Below are positions 23,639-31,791 of a DNA stretch of 64,000 nt, in pieces. The position numbers and the translations under genes were made by a program. Source of the stretch: Aestuariivivens insulae (GTDB taxonomy: Bacteria; Bacteroidota; Bacteroidia; Flavobacteriales; Flavobacteriaceae); contig NZ_JAKMCS010000004.1 of the NCBI RefSeq assembly GCF_022662195.1, forward strand, positions 62,001-126,000, read 5' to 3'. Under the pieces are notes generated by a model. It worked only from the letters and a program-made list of their open reading frames with translations, made no database searches and was not told the origin of the DNA. Each line of letters begins with the position of its first letter. Within the stretch, counting starts at the first letter, position 1.

Positions 23639-25549
23639 ATGACAAACGTAATAGCCCACACTCTTTTTTCTGAGTTCGATATCAACCTGTTCATAGCGGG
23701 AAAACACTACCGTTTATATGAAAAATTTGGGTCGCACCCACTTACCATAGACGGTATTCAAGGCACCTATTTTGCAGTATGGGCACCCAGTGCCAAGCAA
23801 GTCTCCGTTATCGGTGATTTTAATTATTGGAATGGCGAGGAATATCAACTTAACGTAAGGTGGGACGCTTCAGGTATTTGGGAAGGCTTTATTCCACATG
23901 TGGGCAAAGGTAATTTGTACAAGTACAAAATCCATTCACACCATAACGGTATTATAACCGAAAAGGCCGACCCTTATGCAAGACGGGCAGAGCATCCGCC
24001 CAAAACAGCATCAATAATATGGGACGACAACTATAAGTGGAAAGATAACCAATGGATGAAAAAGCGTAAAAAGCACAATGCTTTAGATGCGCCCTATTCG
24101 GTTTATGAAGTGCATTTAGGCTCGTGGAAAAAACAAGTGCAAGAAAACCGCTTTTTGTCGTATTACGAACTGGCAGACGAATTGGTAAACTATGTTAAGG
24201 ACATGAACTTTACCCATGTCGAGCTTATGCCCATTATGGAGTTTCCGTACGATCCGTCATGGGGCTATCAAGTAACAGGCTATTTTGCACCAACATCCCG
24301 ATTTGGCTACCCCGAGGAATTTAAATATCTGGTCGATAAATTACACCAAAACGATATAGGCATTATTTTAGATTGGGTACCATCGCATTTCCCAGAAGAC
24401 GCCCATGGCCTAGGCTTTTTTGATGGATCACACTTATACGAGCATCCCGACCCCCGTAAAGGCTATCATCAAGATTGGAAAAGCTTGATCTTTAATTACG
24501 GGCGCAATGAGGTAAAATCCTTTTTAATAAGTAACGCTATATTCTGGCTGGAACAATACCATGCCGATGGATTGCGGGTCGATGCCGTGGCATCTATGCT
24601 CTTTTTAGATTACTCTAGGGAAGACGGTCAATGGGAGCCCAATGTTTATGGCGGTAGGGAAAACCTGGAGGCGATTGCCTTTTTAAAAGAATTAAATGAA
24701 GAAGTCTATAAATCGTTCCCCGATGTACAAACCATTGCCGAAGAATCAACAGCCTTTCCCGGCGTTTCCAAGCCCGTATTTTTAGGTGGCTTGGGGTTTG
24801 GCATGAAATGGATGATGGGATGGATGCACGACACGTTGGAATACTTTAAAAAAGATCCTATTTACAGGCAGTACCATCAAAACGATATTACCTTTAGTTT
24901 AGCTTATGCCTTTACAGAAAACTTTATGTTGCCTTTGTCTCACGACGAAGTGGTATATGGCAAAAACTCTATTTTAGGCAGAATGCCAGGAGACGAATGG
25001 CAACGCTTTGCCAACCTACGTTTGTTATACAGTTACATGTTTACGCATCCAGGAACAAACCTAATGTTTATGGGAGGGGAGTTTGGCCAATACAGCGAAT
25101 GGGACTTCCAAAGCAGCTTAGATTGGAACCTATTGGATTACGAACCACATAAAAACTTTCAAACCTTTTTTAAAGCCCTTAATTCTTTTTATAAAGAAAC
25201 CCACGCGCTATTTGAAAAACAATTTAGCCACGATGGGTTTGAATGGATTAGTTACGACGATCACCAAAACTGTGTCATGTCCTATATAAGAAAAGGGAAG
25301 GATCCTAAAAATGATGTCGTGGTAGTTTGCAACCTTACGCCAGCCGCTAGGAAAGGCTACAAAATAGGCTTACCAAAAAAGGGGAAACTTAAAGAAATCT
25401 TCAATAGCGACCAAACAACATTTGGGGGTAGTGGGGTATCTAATAAACGTGCCCTAACTATAAAAGAAGAGCCTTGGAACGGAAAAACGTTTTCGGCTAA
25501 AATTACGCTTCCTCCGCTAGGGGTCGCTATTTTCCAATTTCAGCCTTAA
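23639..25549 (+). CDS. glgB: 1,4-alpha-glucan branching enzyme (GH13)
   Basis: This 636-aa protein creates alpha-1,6 branches in glycogen. It has an N-terminal CBM48 module (about 30-120, GIQGTYFAVWAPSAKQVSVI) and a GH13 barrel (about 150-520). The catalytic features visible are DWVPSHFPEDAHGL, then GLRVDAVASMLFLDY with the nucleophile Asp, AEESTAFPGV with the acid Glu, and PLSHDEVVYGK with the transition-state Asp. A C-terminal beta domain ends VAIFQF. The start overlaps nothing and follows glgC by three bases. Confidence 0.96.
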   Translation: MTNVIAHTLFSEFDINLFIAGKHYRLYEKFGSHPLTIDGIQGTYFAVWAPSAKQVSVIGDFNYWNGEEYQLNVRWDASGIWEGFIPHVGKGNLYKYKIHSHHNGIITEKADPYARRAEHPPKTASIIWDDNYKWKDNQWMKKRKKHNALDAPYSVYEVHLGSWKKQVQENRFLSYYELADELVNYVKDMNFTHVELMPIMEFPYDPSWGYQVTGYFAPTSRFGYPEEFKYLVDKLHQNDIGIILDWVPSHFPEDAHGLGFFDGSHLYEHPDPRKGYHQDWKSLIFNYGRNEVKSFLISNAIFWLEQYHADGLRVDAVASMLFLDYSREDGQWEPNVYGGRENLEAIAFLKELNEEVYKSFPDVQTIAEESTAFPGVSKPVFLGGLGFGMKWMMGWMHDTLEYFKKDPIYRQYHQNDITFSLAYAFTENFMLPLSHDEVVYGKNSILGRMPGDEWQRFANLRLLYSYMFTHPGTNLMFMGGEFGQYSEWDFQSSLDWNLLDYEPHKNFQTFFKALNSFYKETHALFEKQFSHDGFEWISYDDHQNCVMSYIRKGKDPKNDVVVVCNLTPAARKGYKIGLPKKGKLKEIFNSDQTTFGGSGVSNKRALTIKEEPWNGKTFSAKITLPPLGVAIFQFQP

Positions 25550-25683
25550 TATATTGATACTTTTATGATTATATAGCTAATTGTTTGATTTTAACGCAAA
25601 CAATTAGCTGTATTTTTACTAAATATAAAGGCTTAAAACTTAATATATTTTTTACTTTCGTTGTTTAATTAATTTCATCTTTT

Positions 25684-28086
25684 ATGATATTAAATACAGA
25701 ACTAGAACATAAAGGGAACCTGTTTCCTTCCAAAATAATTTCATACGAAAAGAACCTTAACGTACTCTCATTTAAAACCGAAAATGGCGTTGTTTTACAA
25801 GTTACCGTTCGTCGCGATAGTATCTTACGTTTTAGATATACCACAACAGGTATTTTTGATAACGATTTCTCTTATGCCATTACAAAATATGCCAGTAGAG
25901 GGTATAACCATCTTGAAGTAACCGAAGATGAAGACCAATACATTATTACAACCTCAAAGCTTATTTGTCACATTTCGAAAGCAGATTTAAGAATATCTAT
26001 TTTTGACGCTAAGGACAACTTACTTGTTTGTGAAGACGAATTGGGATTCCATTGGGAAGAAAGCTATGAGCTGGGTAGTGATATAGTTAAAATGTCTAAA
26101 GCGGCACAGCCAGGGGAAAGTTATTATGGTTTAGGTGACAAACCTGTTGATAATAACCTAAAAGGAAAGCGTTTTGAAAACTGGGTAACCGATTCTTATG
26201 CCTACGGCAGGGACACCGACCCCATTTATAAAGCGATACCCTTCTATACTGGATTACACCACAAAAAGGCTTATGGTATCTTTTTTGACAACACCTTTAA
26301 AACCTTTTTCGATTTTTGTCAGGAACGTAGAAACATTACCAGTTTTTGGGCTCATGGTGGAGAAATGAACTACTATTTTATCTATGGTCCAGAAATGTCT
26401 GAAGTAGTTGCCAATTACACCGATTTAACTGGAAAACCACATGCACTGCCACCACTTTGGGCCTTAGGGTACCATCAATGTAAATGGAGCTACTATCCAG
26501 AATCGAATGTAAAAGCGATTACGGCTAAATTTAGGGAATTACAAATCCCCTGTGATGCCATTTATTTGGATATTGATTACATGGAGGGATTCCGTTGCTT
26601 TACATGGAGCAAGGAATATTTTCCAGACCCTAAACGCATGGTTAAAGAATTGGCCGAAGATGGGTTTAAAACCATTGTAATTATAGATCCAGGTATTAAA
26701 ATAGATATGGACTATAGTGTCTTTAAAGAAGGACTTGAAAAGGACTATTTCTGTAAACGTGCCGATGGCCCCTATATGAAAGGAAAAGTCTGGCCAGGCG
26801 AGTGCTATTTTCCAGATTTTACACGTGCTGAAGTAAGAGAATGGTGGTCTAATTTGTTCAAAGAACTTATTGAAGATATAGGCGTAAATGGTGTTTGGAA
26901 CGATATGAACGAACCTGCGGTAATGGACGTTCCTGGGAAGACATTCCCTAACGATGTACGTCACGATTACGATGGCAACCCTTGCAGCCATAGAAAAGCA
27001 CATAACGTTTATGGTATGCAAATGGCACGTGCTACGTATCAAGGGTTAAAGAAATTCTCGTATCCTAAACGTCCGTTTGTAATAACTAGGGCTGCATATT
27101 CTGGAACACAACGCTATACCTCTAGCTGGACAGGTGACAATGTGGCTTCATGGGATCACCTCAATATAGCCAATTTACAGGCACAGCGTATGGCCATGTC
27201 CGGGTTTTCGTTTGTAGGCTCAGATATTGGTGGATTTGCAGAACAACCCAACGGCGAACTATACGCCAGATGGATTCAGTTAGGTATATTCCATCCGTTT
27301 TGTAGAACCCATTCCTCTGGTGATCACGGCGACCAGGAACCTTGGGCCTTTGGTGACAATATTACCAATGTTGTAAGGAAGTTTATTGAGCTAAGATACC
27401 AATTGCTACCTTACTTATATACCGCGTTTTGGAGGTATGCCGAAGAGGGTATTCCTATTCTAAAACCATTGGTGCTTTACGATCAAGAAGATTCCCAAAC
27501 CCATTATAGAAATGACGAATTTGTTTTTGGTGAAAAAATACTGGTATGCCCTATTAATGCGCCAAACCAAAAAGGAAGACGCATGTATGTTCCAAGAGGG
27601 CAATGGTATAATTTCTGGACCGATGAGGTCGTAACAGGAGGCCAGGAGCTTTGGGTTGATGCCGATTTAGATAGCATGCCCATTTTTGTTAAGGAAGGCG
27701 CTATAGTCCCTAAATACCCTGTACAGCAGTATGTTGGCGAAAAAGTTGTTGATGAATTGTTGCTAGACGTGTACTATAAATTAGGCAAAGAAACCTCTGA
27801 AGTGTACGAAGATGCCACCGATGGTTACGACTATATAAAAGGCAGGTACAGTTTAAGGACTTTCAAACTACAAGGCAAGAAAAAGGAATTGATTATTCAG
27901 CAGCATAAATCGGGTAAATTTATAACTACCTATAAGACCTTTAAATTGAACCTTCATGGGTTGCCTTTTGAAATTTCGAAAGTGCAAATCGATAATGAAG
28001 AAATAGCCTTTAAAGATATTAAGCTAAATGGAGATAACACTTTGGTGCTTACTAAAGAGTTTACCGAGCTACATATTATGGCTTAG
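25684..28086 (+). CDS. GH31 alpha-glucosidase, cytoplasmic, 800 aa
   Basis: This glycoside hydrolase family 31 enzyme hydrolyses terminal alpha-glucosides. No signal peptide is seen, so it is probably cytoplasmic, consistent with glycogen or maltodextrin turnover. The barrel has WALGYHQCKWSYYPES near residue 258. GVWNDMNEPAV holds the nucleophile Asp, and WTGDNVASWDHL holds the acid/base Asp. GFSFVGSDIGGF and FCRTHSSGDHGDQEPW follow. It lies 134 bases after glgB with its own AT-rich leader and is closed by a strong hairpin at 28115. Placement after glgB suggests coordinated glycogen metabolism. Confidence 0.92.
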   Translation: MILNTELEHKGNLFPSKIISYEKNLNVLSFKTENGVVLQVTVRRDSILRFRYTTTGIFDNDFSYAITKYASRGYNHLEVTEDEDQYIITTSKLICHISKADLRISIFDAKDNLLVCEDELGFHWEESYELGSDIVKMSKAAQPGESYYGLGDKPVDNNLKGKRFENWVTDSYAYGRDTDPIYKAIPFYTGLHHKKAYGIFFDNTFKTFFDFCQERRNITSFWAHGGEMNYYFIYGPEMSEVVANYTDLTGKPHALPPLWALGYHQCKWSYYPESNVKAITAKFRELQIPCDAIYLDIDYMEGFRCFTWSKEYFPDPKRMVKELAEDGFKTIVIIDPGIKIDMDYSVFKEGLEKDYFCKRADGPYMKGKVWPGECYFPDFTRAEVREWWSNLFKELIEDIGVNGVWNDMNEPAVMDVPGKTFPNDVRHDYDGNPCSHRKAHNVYGMQMARATYQGLKKFSYPKRPFVITRAAYSGTQRYTSSWTGDNVASWDHLNIANLQAQRMAMSGFSFVGSDIGGFAEQPNGELYARWIQLGIFHPFCRTHSSGDHGDQEPWAFGDNITNVVRKFIELRYQLLPYLYTAFWRYAEEGIPILKPLVLYDQEDSQTHYRNDEFVFGEKILVCPINAPNQKGRRMYVPRGQWYNFWTDEVVTGGQELWVDADLDSMPIFVKEGAIVPKYPVQQYVGEKVVDELLLDVYYKLGKETSEVYEDATDGYDYIKGRYSLRTFKLQGKKKELIIQQHKSGKFITTYKTFKLNLHGLPFEISKVQIDNEEIAFKDIKLNGDNTLVLTKEFTELHIMA

Positions 28087-28114
28087 GCATAAGAAATTAA
28101 AAAGTAGAAAACTG

Positions 28115-28150
28115 AAATGTCACACTGAGCATTGCTGAAGTGTGACATTT
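28115..28150. terminator. Strong bidirectional hairpin after GH31 gene
   Basis: The arms AAATGTCACACT and AGTGTGACATTT are a perfect 12-bp stem, followed by TTTTAG. The loop GAGCATTGCTGA makes it a member of the ACTGAG...TCGAAGT palindrome family found elsewhere in the window. It serves the convergent GH31 and PhzF-like genes. Confidence 0.75.
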
Positions 28151-28203
28151 TAGCTTGGCATAAAAATTTCTTAAAGGTTTCTGTTTTGGAATATATCTAG
28201 GAT

Positions 28204-28989
28204 TCACAAATAAATCTCCCCAATTAAATACAGCTTACATTGCCCACATATTTCAACCCTTTCATTTAAGTAGTTGCATTGCAAATACCCGCCTCGTTTG
28301 GAAAGCTGTAATGCTGTTAATTGGGTTTTACCTAGTTGTTTGGACCAATAGGGCGTTAAGGTAGTATGTGCCGAGCCAGTTACAGGGTCTTCATTAATTC
28401 CAGACTGGGGCGCAAAAAATCGTGACACAAGATCAACAGCGTTCCCTTTAGCCGTTATAATAACGCCGCGACCATTTAATTTTGAAATCTCACTATATCT
28501 GGGGGTTATTGTTCTTATATCGTTTTCATTTTCAAACACAAATAAATAATCTGTTTTGCCCTTATAAGCCCATTGTGGTTCTAGATCAAAACAACGGGTT
28601 ATTTCATTAGATAATGGAACTGCTTCTATGGTGTCTACTGGAAAATTTAAAGTTAATAGTTGTTCGTTTTTGGTAACGGTCAAGACACCACTTCGTGGAG
28701 AATAAAAGTCAATCTTGTTTTCAGTATGGTTTTCGTAATTGAACAACACAAAAGCTGCTGCCAATGTCGCATGTCCACAGAGATCTACTTCAACTTCTGG
28801 TGTAAACCATCGTATTTCATATTGATGGCCTTGCTTAACGTAAAAGGCGGTTTCTGCAAGGTTGTTTTCCATCGCTATATTTTGCAAAATAGCATCCTCT
28901 AACCAGGTTTCAAGAGGGCACACTGCCGCTGGATTTCCAGAAAAAACCTTATCTGTAAACGCATCGATTTGATATATTTTTTGTCGCAT
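28204..28989 (-). CDS. PhzF-family isomerase/epimerase
   Basis: This 261-aa protein has the diaminopimelate-epimerase-like fold of the PhzF family. The N-terminus YQIDAFTDKVFSGNPAAVCPL and the segment NLAETAFYV (catalytic Glu) are characteristic. So are WFTPEVEVDLCGHATLA near residue 60 and the late motif EDPVTGSAHTTLTPYWS. Family members isomerise small cyclic substrates in the cytoplasm; the natural substrate here is unknown. The start lies one base after the stop of the antiporter gene (28991), so they share a transcript, perhaps by chance of packing. Confidence 0.88.
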   Translation of the reverse strand: MRQKIYQIDAFTDKVFSGNPAAVCPLETWLEDAILQNIAMENNLAETAFYVKQGHQYEIRWFTPEVEVDLCGHATLAAAFVLFNYENHTENKIDFYSPRSGVLTVTKNEQLLTLNFPVDTIEAVPLSNEITRCFDLEPQWAYKGKTDYLFVFENENDIRTITPRYSEISKLNGRGVIITAKGNAVDLVSRFFAPQSGINEDPVTGSAHTTLTPYWSKQLGKTQLTALQLSKRGGYLQCNYLNERVEICGQCKLYLIGEIYL

Positions 28990-28990
28990 G

Positions 28991-30838
28991 TTAAACTAAC
29001 TTTTGCATTTCCTCGGCATCGAAAGGCTTTCCTAAGTATACCAATTGAAACCCTTTTTGAATAGTATCTATATCTAGATTGTGCGAAGAGATTATGTGTA
29101 ACTCTCCATCTGTATCTTTAATAAACAAAGGAATGGTGTCCTGATCATTATTGGTGATTTCAATAAGTTTATCGTAATGATCTTTATCATTCAATGCTAT
29201 TTCCTGAATTGAAGGATGCCTAGCTGTCAATTCTATTAACGCATTGTAGTCGTCTGTATGAGAAAATAATCCCTCCTTAGGGTTATAGTTATCGTCTAAC
29301 ATTTCTTGGGGGGTAACCAGTCTAAATGAACCGTTTTCACCAAACTGCTCTCCAAACTTGTTAATTGCATATTTATTAATATCTGGGTTCCCGGTTAAGG
29401 CCATTAAATAGCCCATATCGTTTAACTCGATATTATCCATTAAGGTGTCTGAATATATATTTGTAGTAATCGCTTCCAAATCCATTTCATTGGCTTTTTC
29501 TACATTACGTTCGTTACTATCAATTAATACCACATGCCTTCCGTTAGACTCCAAATAATGCCCTATCAACCTGGAAATTTTAGAAGCCCCAACAATGAGT
29601 ATCCCTTCCGATTTGGTTAAAAACACGCCAACCAATTTAGCAAATAACCGTGCTGTGGTTGCATTTAATAACACCGTCCCTAAAACTATCATAAATACAA
29701 GAGGCGTAATATACTCTGCTCCTGGCACACCTTGCTTAATGAGTTTACTGCCAAAAAGAGAAGCGATACCAGCAGCAACAATCCCCCTTGGGCCTACCCA
29801 ACTTATAAAGAGTTTTTCGTTGAGTTTAAGGTGTGATCCTGCCGTACTTATAAAAACGGCTAGCGGTCTTATTAACAGTATAACTGCTAAAAAAATAGCA
29901 ACGGTTTTCCAGGTATACAATAACATTAAATCTTCAATGTTGATATTAGCGGCCAAAAGAATAAATAGGATGGAGATAAGTAAAACACTCAACGATTCCT
30001 TAAAATACAGCAATTCCTTAATATTTTTAAGCTTACTGTTCCCTAATACCATACCCATAACCACCACAGCTAGTAGACCAGATTCGTGGGCGAAAATTTC
30101 AGATTCTACAAATACCAACAATACTGTGGAAAGAGACACTACATTTAATAAATAATGGGGTATCAGTTTTTTATTGATTGCAAAAGCCAATGCATGGGCA
30201 AATGTAAATCCAAAAGTAGTTCCAAAAAGAATGATTTTACCAAACTCAATTAATGCTGTTTTAGTAAAACCACTATCGCCTTCAACACTAATAAACTCAA
30301 ACACCAATACAGCAACCAAAGCACCTATAGGGTCTATTAATATACCTTCCCATTTTAGTACGGCCGAAACATCTTTCTTTAGTGGAATATTCCGAAGTAT
30401 TGGCGTAATAACCGTAGGCCCTGTAACAATAATAAGCCCTGAGAACAGAAATGAAATTTCCCAGCTTAGATCGAAAATAAAATGGGCCAAAATACCCGCT
30501 CCAAAGAAGGTAACAGCAGACCCCAGGGTTATTAATTTGGTGATAACAGGCCCTAGTGTTTTTATTTCAGATCGCTTTAAGGTCAATCCGCCTTCAAATA
30601 AAATAATGCTAATGGCTAACGATACAAAATAAAAAAGGCCTTCCCCAGGAAAAAGGCCTTGCTTTCCATTCCAAATAGGTTCTATCCACTTACTACCATC
30701 TTCGGAAAAGTACTCGGCAGCAATTGGCCCAACCAATAGCCCAATTATAATTAACGGAAGGATGGCAGGAATTTTAAATTTCCAAGCAAACCACTGAGCC
30801 AATATTCCTAAAATAATAATTCCTGCAAGTTCTAACAT
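28991..30838 (-). CDS. CPA-type cation:proton antiporter with C-terminal TrkA-N domain, 615 aa
   Basis: About 12 membrane helices in the first 390 residues form a Na+/H+ exchanger domain. Visible segments are LILEGGL-like ILFEGGLTL, GLIIVTGPTVITPILR (the TGPT loop), GILIDPIGALVAVLVFEF, and FISWVGPRGIVAAGIASLF. From about residue 410 a Rossmann TrkA-N regulatory domain begins (GILIVGASKISRLIGHYLES, VVLIDSNERNVEKA). Such proteins exchange K+ or Na+ for protons across the inner membrane, gated by nucleotide. It is divergent from the stress-protein/SulP operon, a grouping that fits ion or pH homeostasis. Confidence 0.9.
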   Translation of the reverse strand: MLELAGIIILGILAQWFAWKFKIPAILPLIIIGLLVGPIAAEYFSEDGSKWIEPIWNGKQGLFPGEGLFYFVSLAISIILFEGGLTLKRSEIKTLGPVITKLITLGSAVTFFGAGILAHFIFDLSWEISFLFSGLIIVTGPTVITPILRNIPLKKDVSAVLKWEGILIDPIGALVAVLVFEFISVEGDSGFTKTALIEFGKIILFGTTFGFTFAHALAFAINKKLIPHYLLNVVSLSTVLLVFVESEIFAHESGLLAVVVMGMVLGNSKLKNIKELLYFKESLSVLLISILFILLAANINIEDLMLLYTWKTVAIFLAVILLIRPLAVFISTAGSHLKLNEKLFISWVGPRGIVAAGIASLFGSKLIKQGVPGAEYITPLVFMIVLGTVLLNATTARLFAKLVGVFLTKSEGILIVGASKISRLIGHYLESNGRHVVLIDSNERNVEKANEMDLEAITTNIYSDTLMDNIELNDMGYLMALTGNPDINKYAINKFGEQFGENGSFRLVTPQEMLDDNYNPKEGLFSHTDDYNALIELTARHPSIQEIALNDKDHYDKLIEITNNDQDTIPLFIKDTDGELHIISSHNLDIDTIQKGFQLVYLGKPFDAEEMQKLV

Positions 30839-30942
30839 AAGCTATATTCCATTTAAAAAGCACTAATTTAAACAAAACGGTTGATTTTATATTTTTAAAA
30901 AATGTTATCTTTCAGCTTTTAGAATTTAAAGTTTTACATATT

Positions 30943-31791
30943 TTGACCTTGAACCCTTTTAAGAGCATAGGTATTGGCGTGGCATTTTCACCTAATTTAA
31001 AAGCAAACCTGTATGAAGCAGCAAGGTTGTCTGTTTTCTTTAAATCAAAATTGTTTTTAATTCATGTTGGTAACGCTTCAGATGATAAAATTAAAGCCCT
31101 AAAAGTTATACTTAACGCCTTTAAAAAAGAAGGATTAGAGTATGAGGCCGTTTTTAAACCTGGCGACCCTGTTCAGGTTATCTTATCGACTACCGAAGAA
31201 AAAAACATAGATCTGCTAATTCTTGGGGCAGTTCAACGAGAACAGTTTTTAAAATATTACGTGGGTTCTATCGCCCGAAAAATCACAAGACAGGCTAAAT
31301 GCTCTGTTTTGTTGCTTATAAAACCTTCGGTAAAAAGAGTGCCCTGTAAACATATTGTTGTAAATGGGTTAAAAGACCCTAAAACTAAAAACACAATTAC
31401 CTGTGCTTTCTATGTAGCTAAAATGCTTGATGCCGAAAAATTAACAATCGTTGAAGAGATTAAGCAAGATGCCATTACAGTGAAGGTTGATGATGATAAA
31501 TCCTTAAGGCGGGTTAATATTATGAAGGAACGCATAAAGCTAAGGGAAAATTCAAGAATTAAAGAAATTATAGAGAGCATCCCAAAACGATATACCGAAA
31601 ACATACTTATAAAATCACAACCAATTTTTGGTAAACAAGGGTACACTATTGGGCATTATGCCCAAATATCGCGTGCCGATTTATTGGTGATGAACGCCCC
31701 TAGTAAAATGACATTTTGGGATCGTTTGTTTCCGCATGACATTGAACACATTTTAACCGAATTACCAACCGATGTACTGATTCTTCAATGA
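30943..31791 (+). CDS. Universal stress protein family, 282 aa, tandem domain
   Basis: The N-terminal 130 residues show the Usp fold (FSPNLKANLYEAARLSVFFK, LFLIHVG, then LLILGAVQRE and YYVGSIARKITRQAKCSVLLL). The second half (HIVVNGLKDPKTKNTITCAF onward) looks like a degenerate second Usp domain, ending DVLILQ. The start codon is probably TTG at 30943; a second TTG follows two codons later. The stop overlaps the SulP start by four bases, indicating translational coupling. It is probably a nucleotide-binding cytoplasmic regulator of the transporter. The family call is good; the regulatory role is inference. Confidence 0.82.
   Translation: MTLNPFKSIGIGVAFSPNLKANLYEAARLSVFFKSKLFLIHVGNASDDKIKALKVILNAFKKEGLEYEAVFKPGDPVQVILSTTEEKNIDLLILGAVQREQFLKYYVGSIARKITRQAKCSVLLLIKPSVKRVPCKHIVVNGLKDPKTKNTITCAFYVAKMLDAEKLTIVEEIKQDAITVKVDDDKSLRRVNIMKERIKLRENSRIKEIIESIPKRYTENILIKSQPIFGKQGYTIGHYAQISRADLLVMNAPSKMTFWDRLFPHDIEHILTELPTDVLILQ

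Noticed and set aside
30174-30632. 152-aa plus-strand frame
   Set aside because: It is antisense to membrane helices of the antiporter; open antisense frames are common over such codon patterns.
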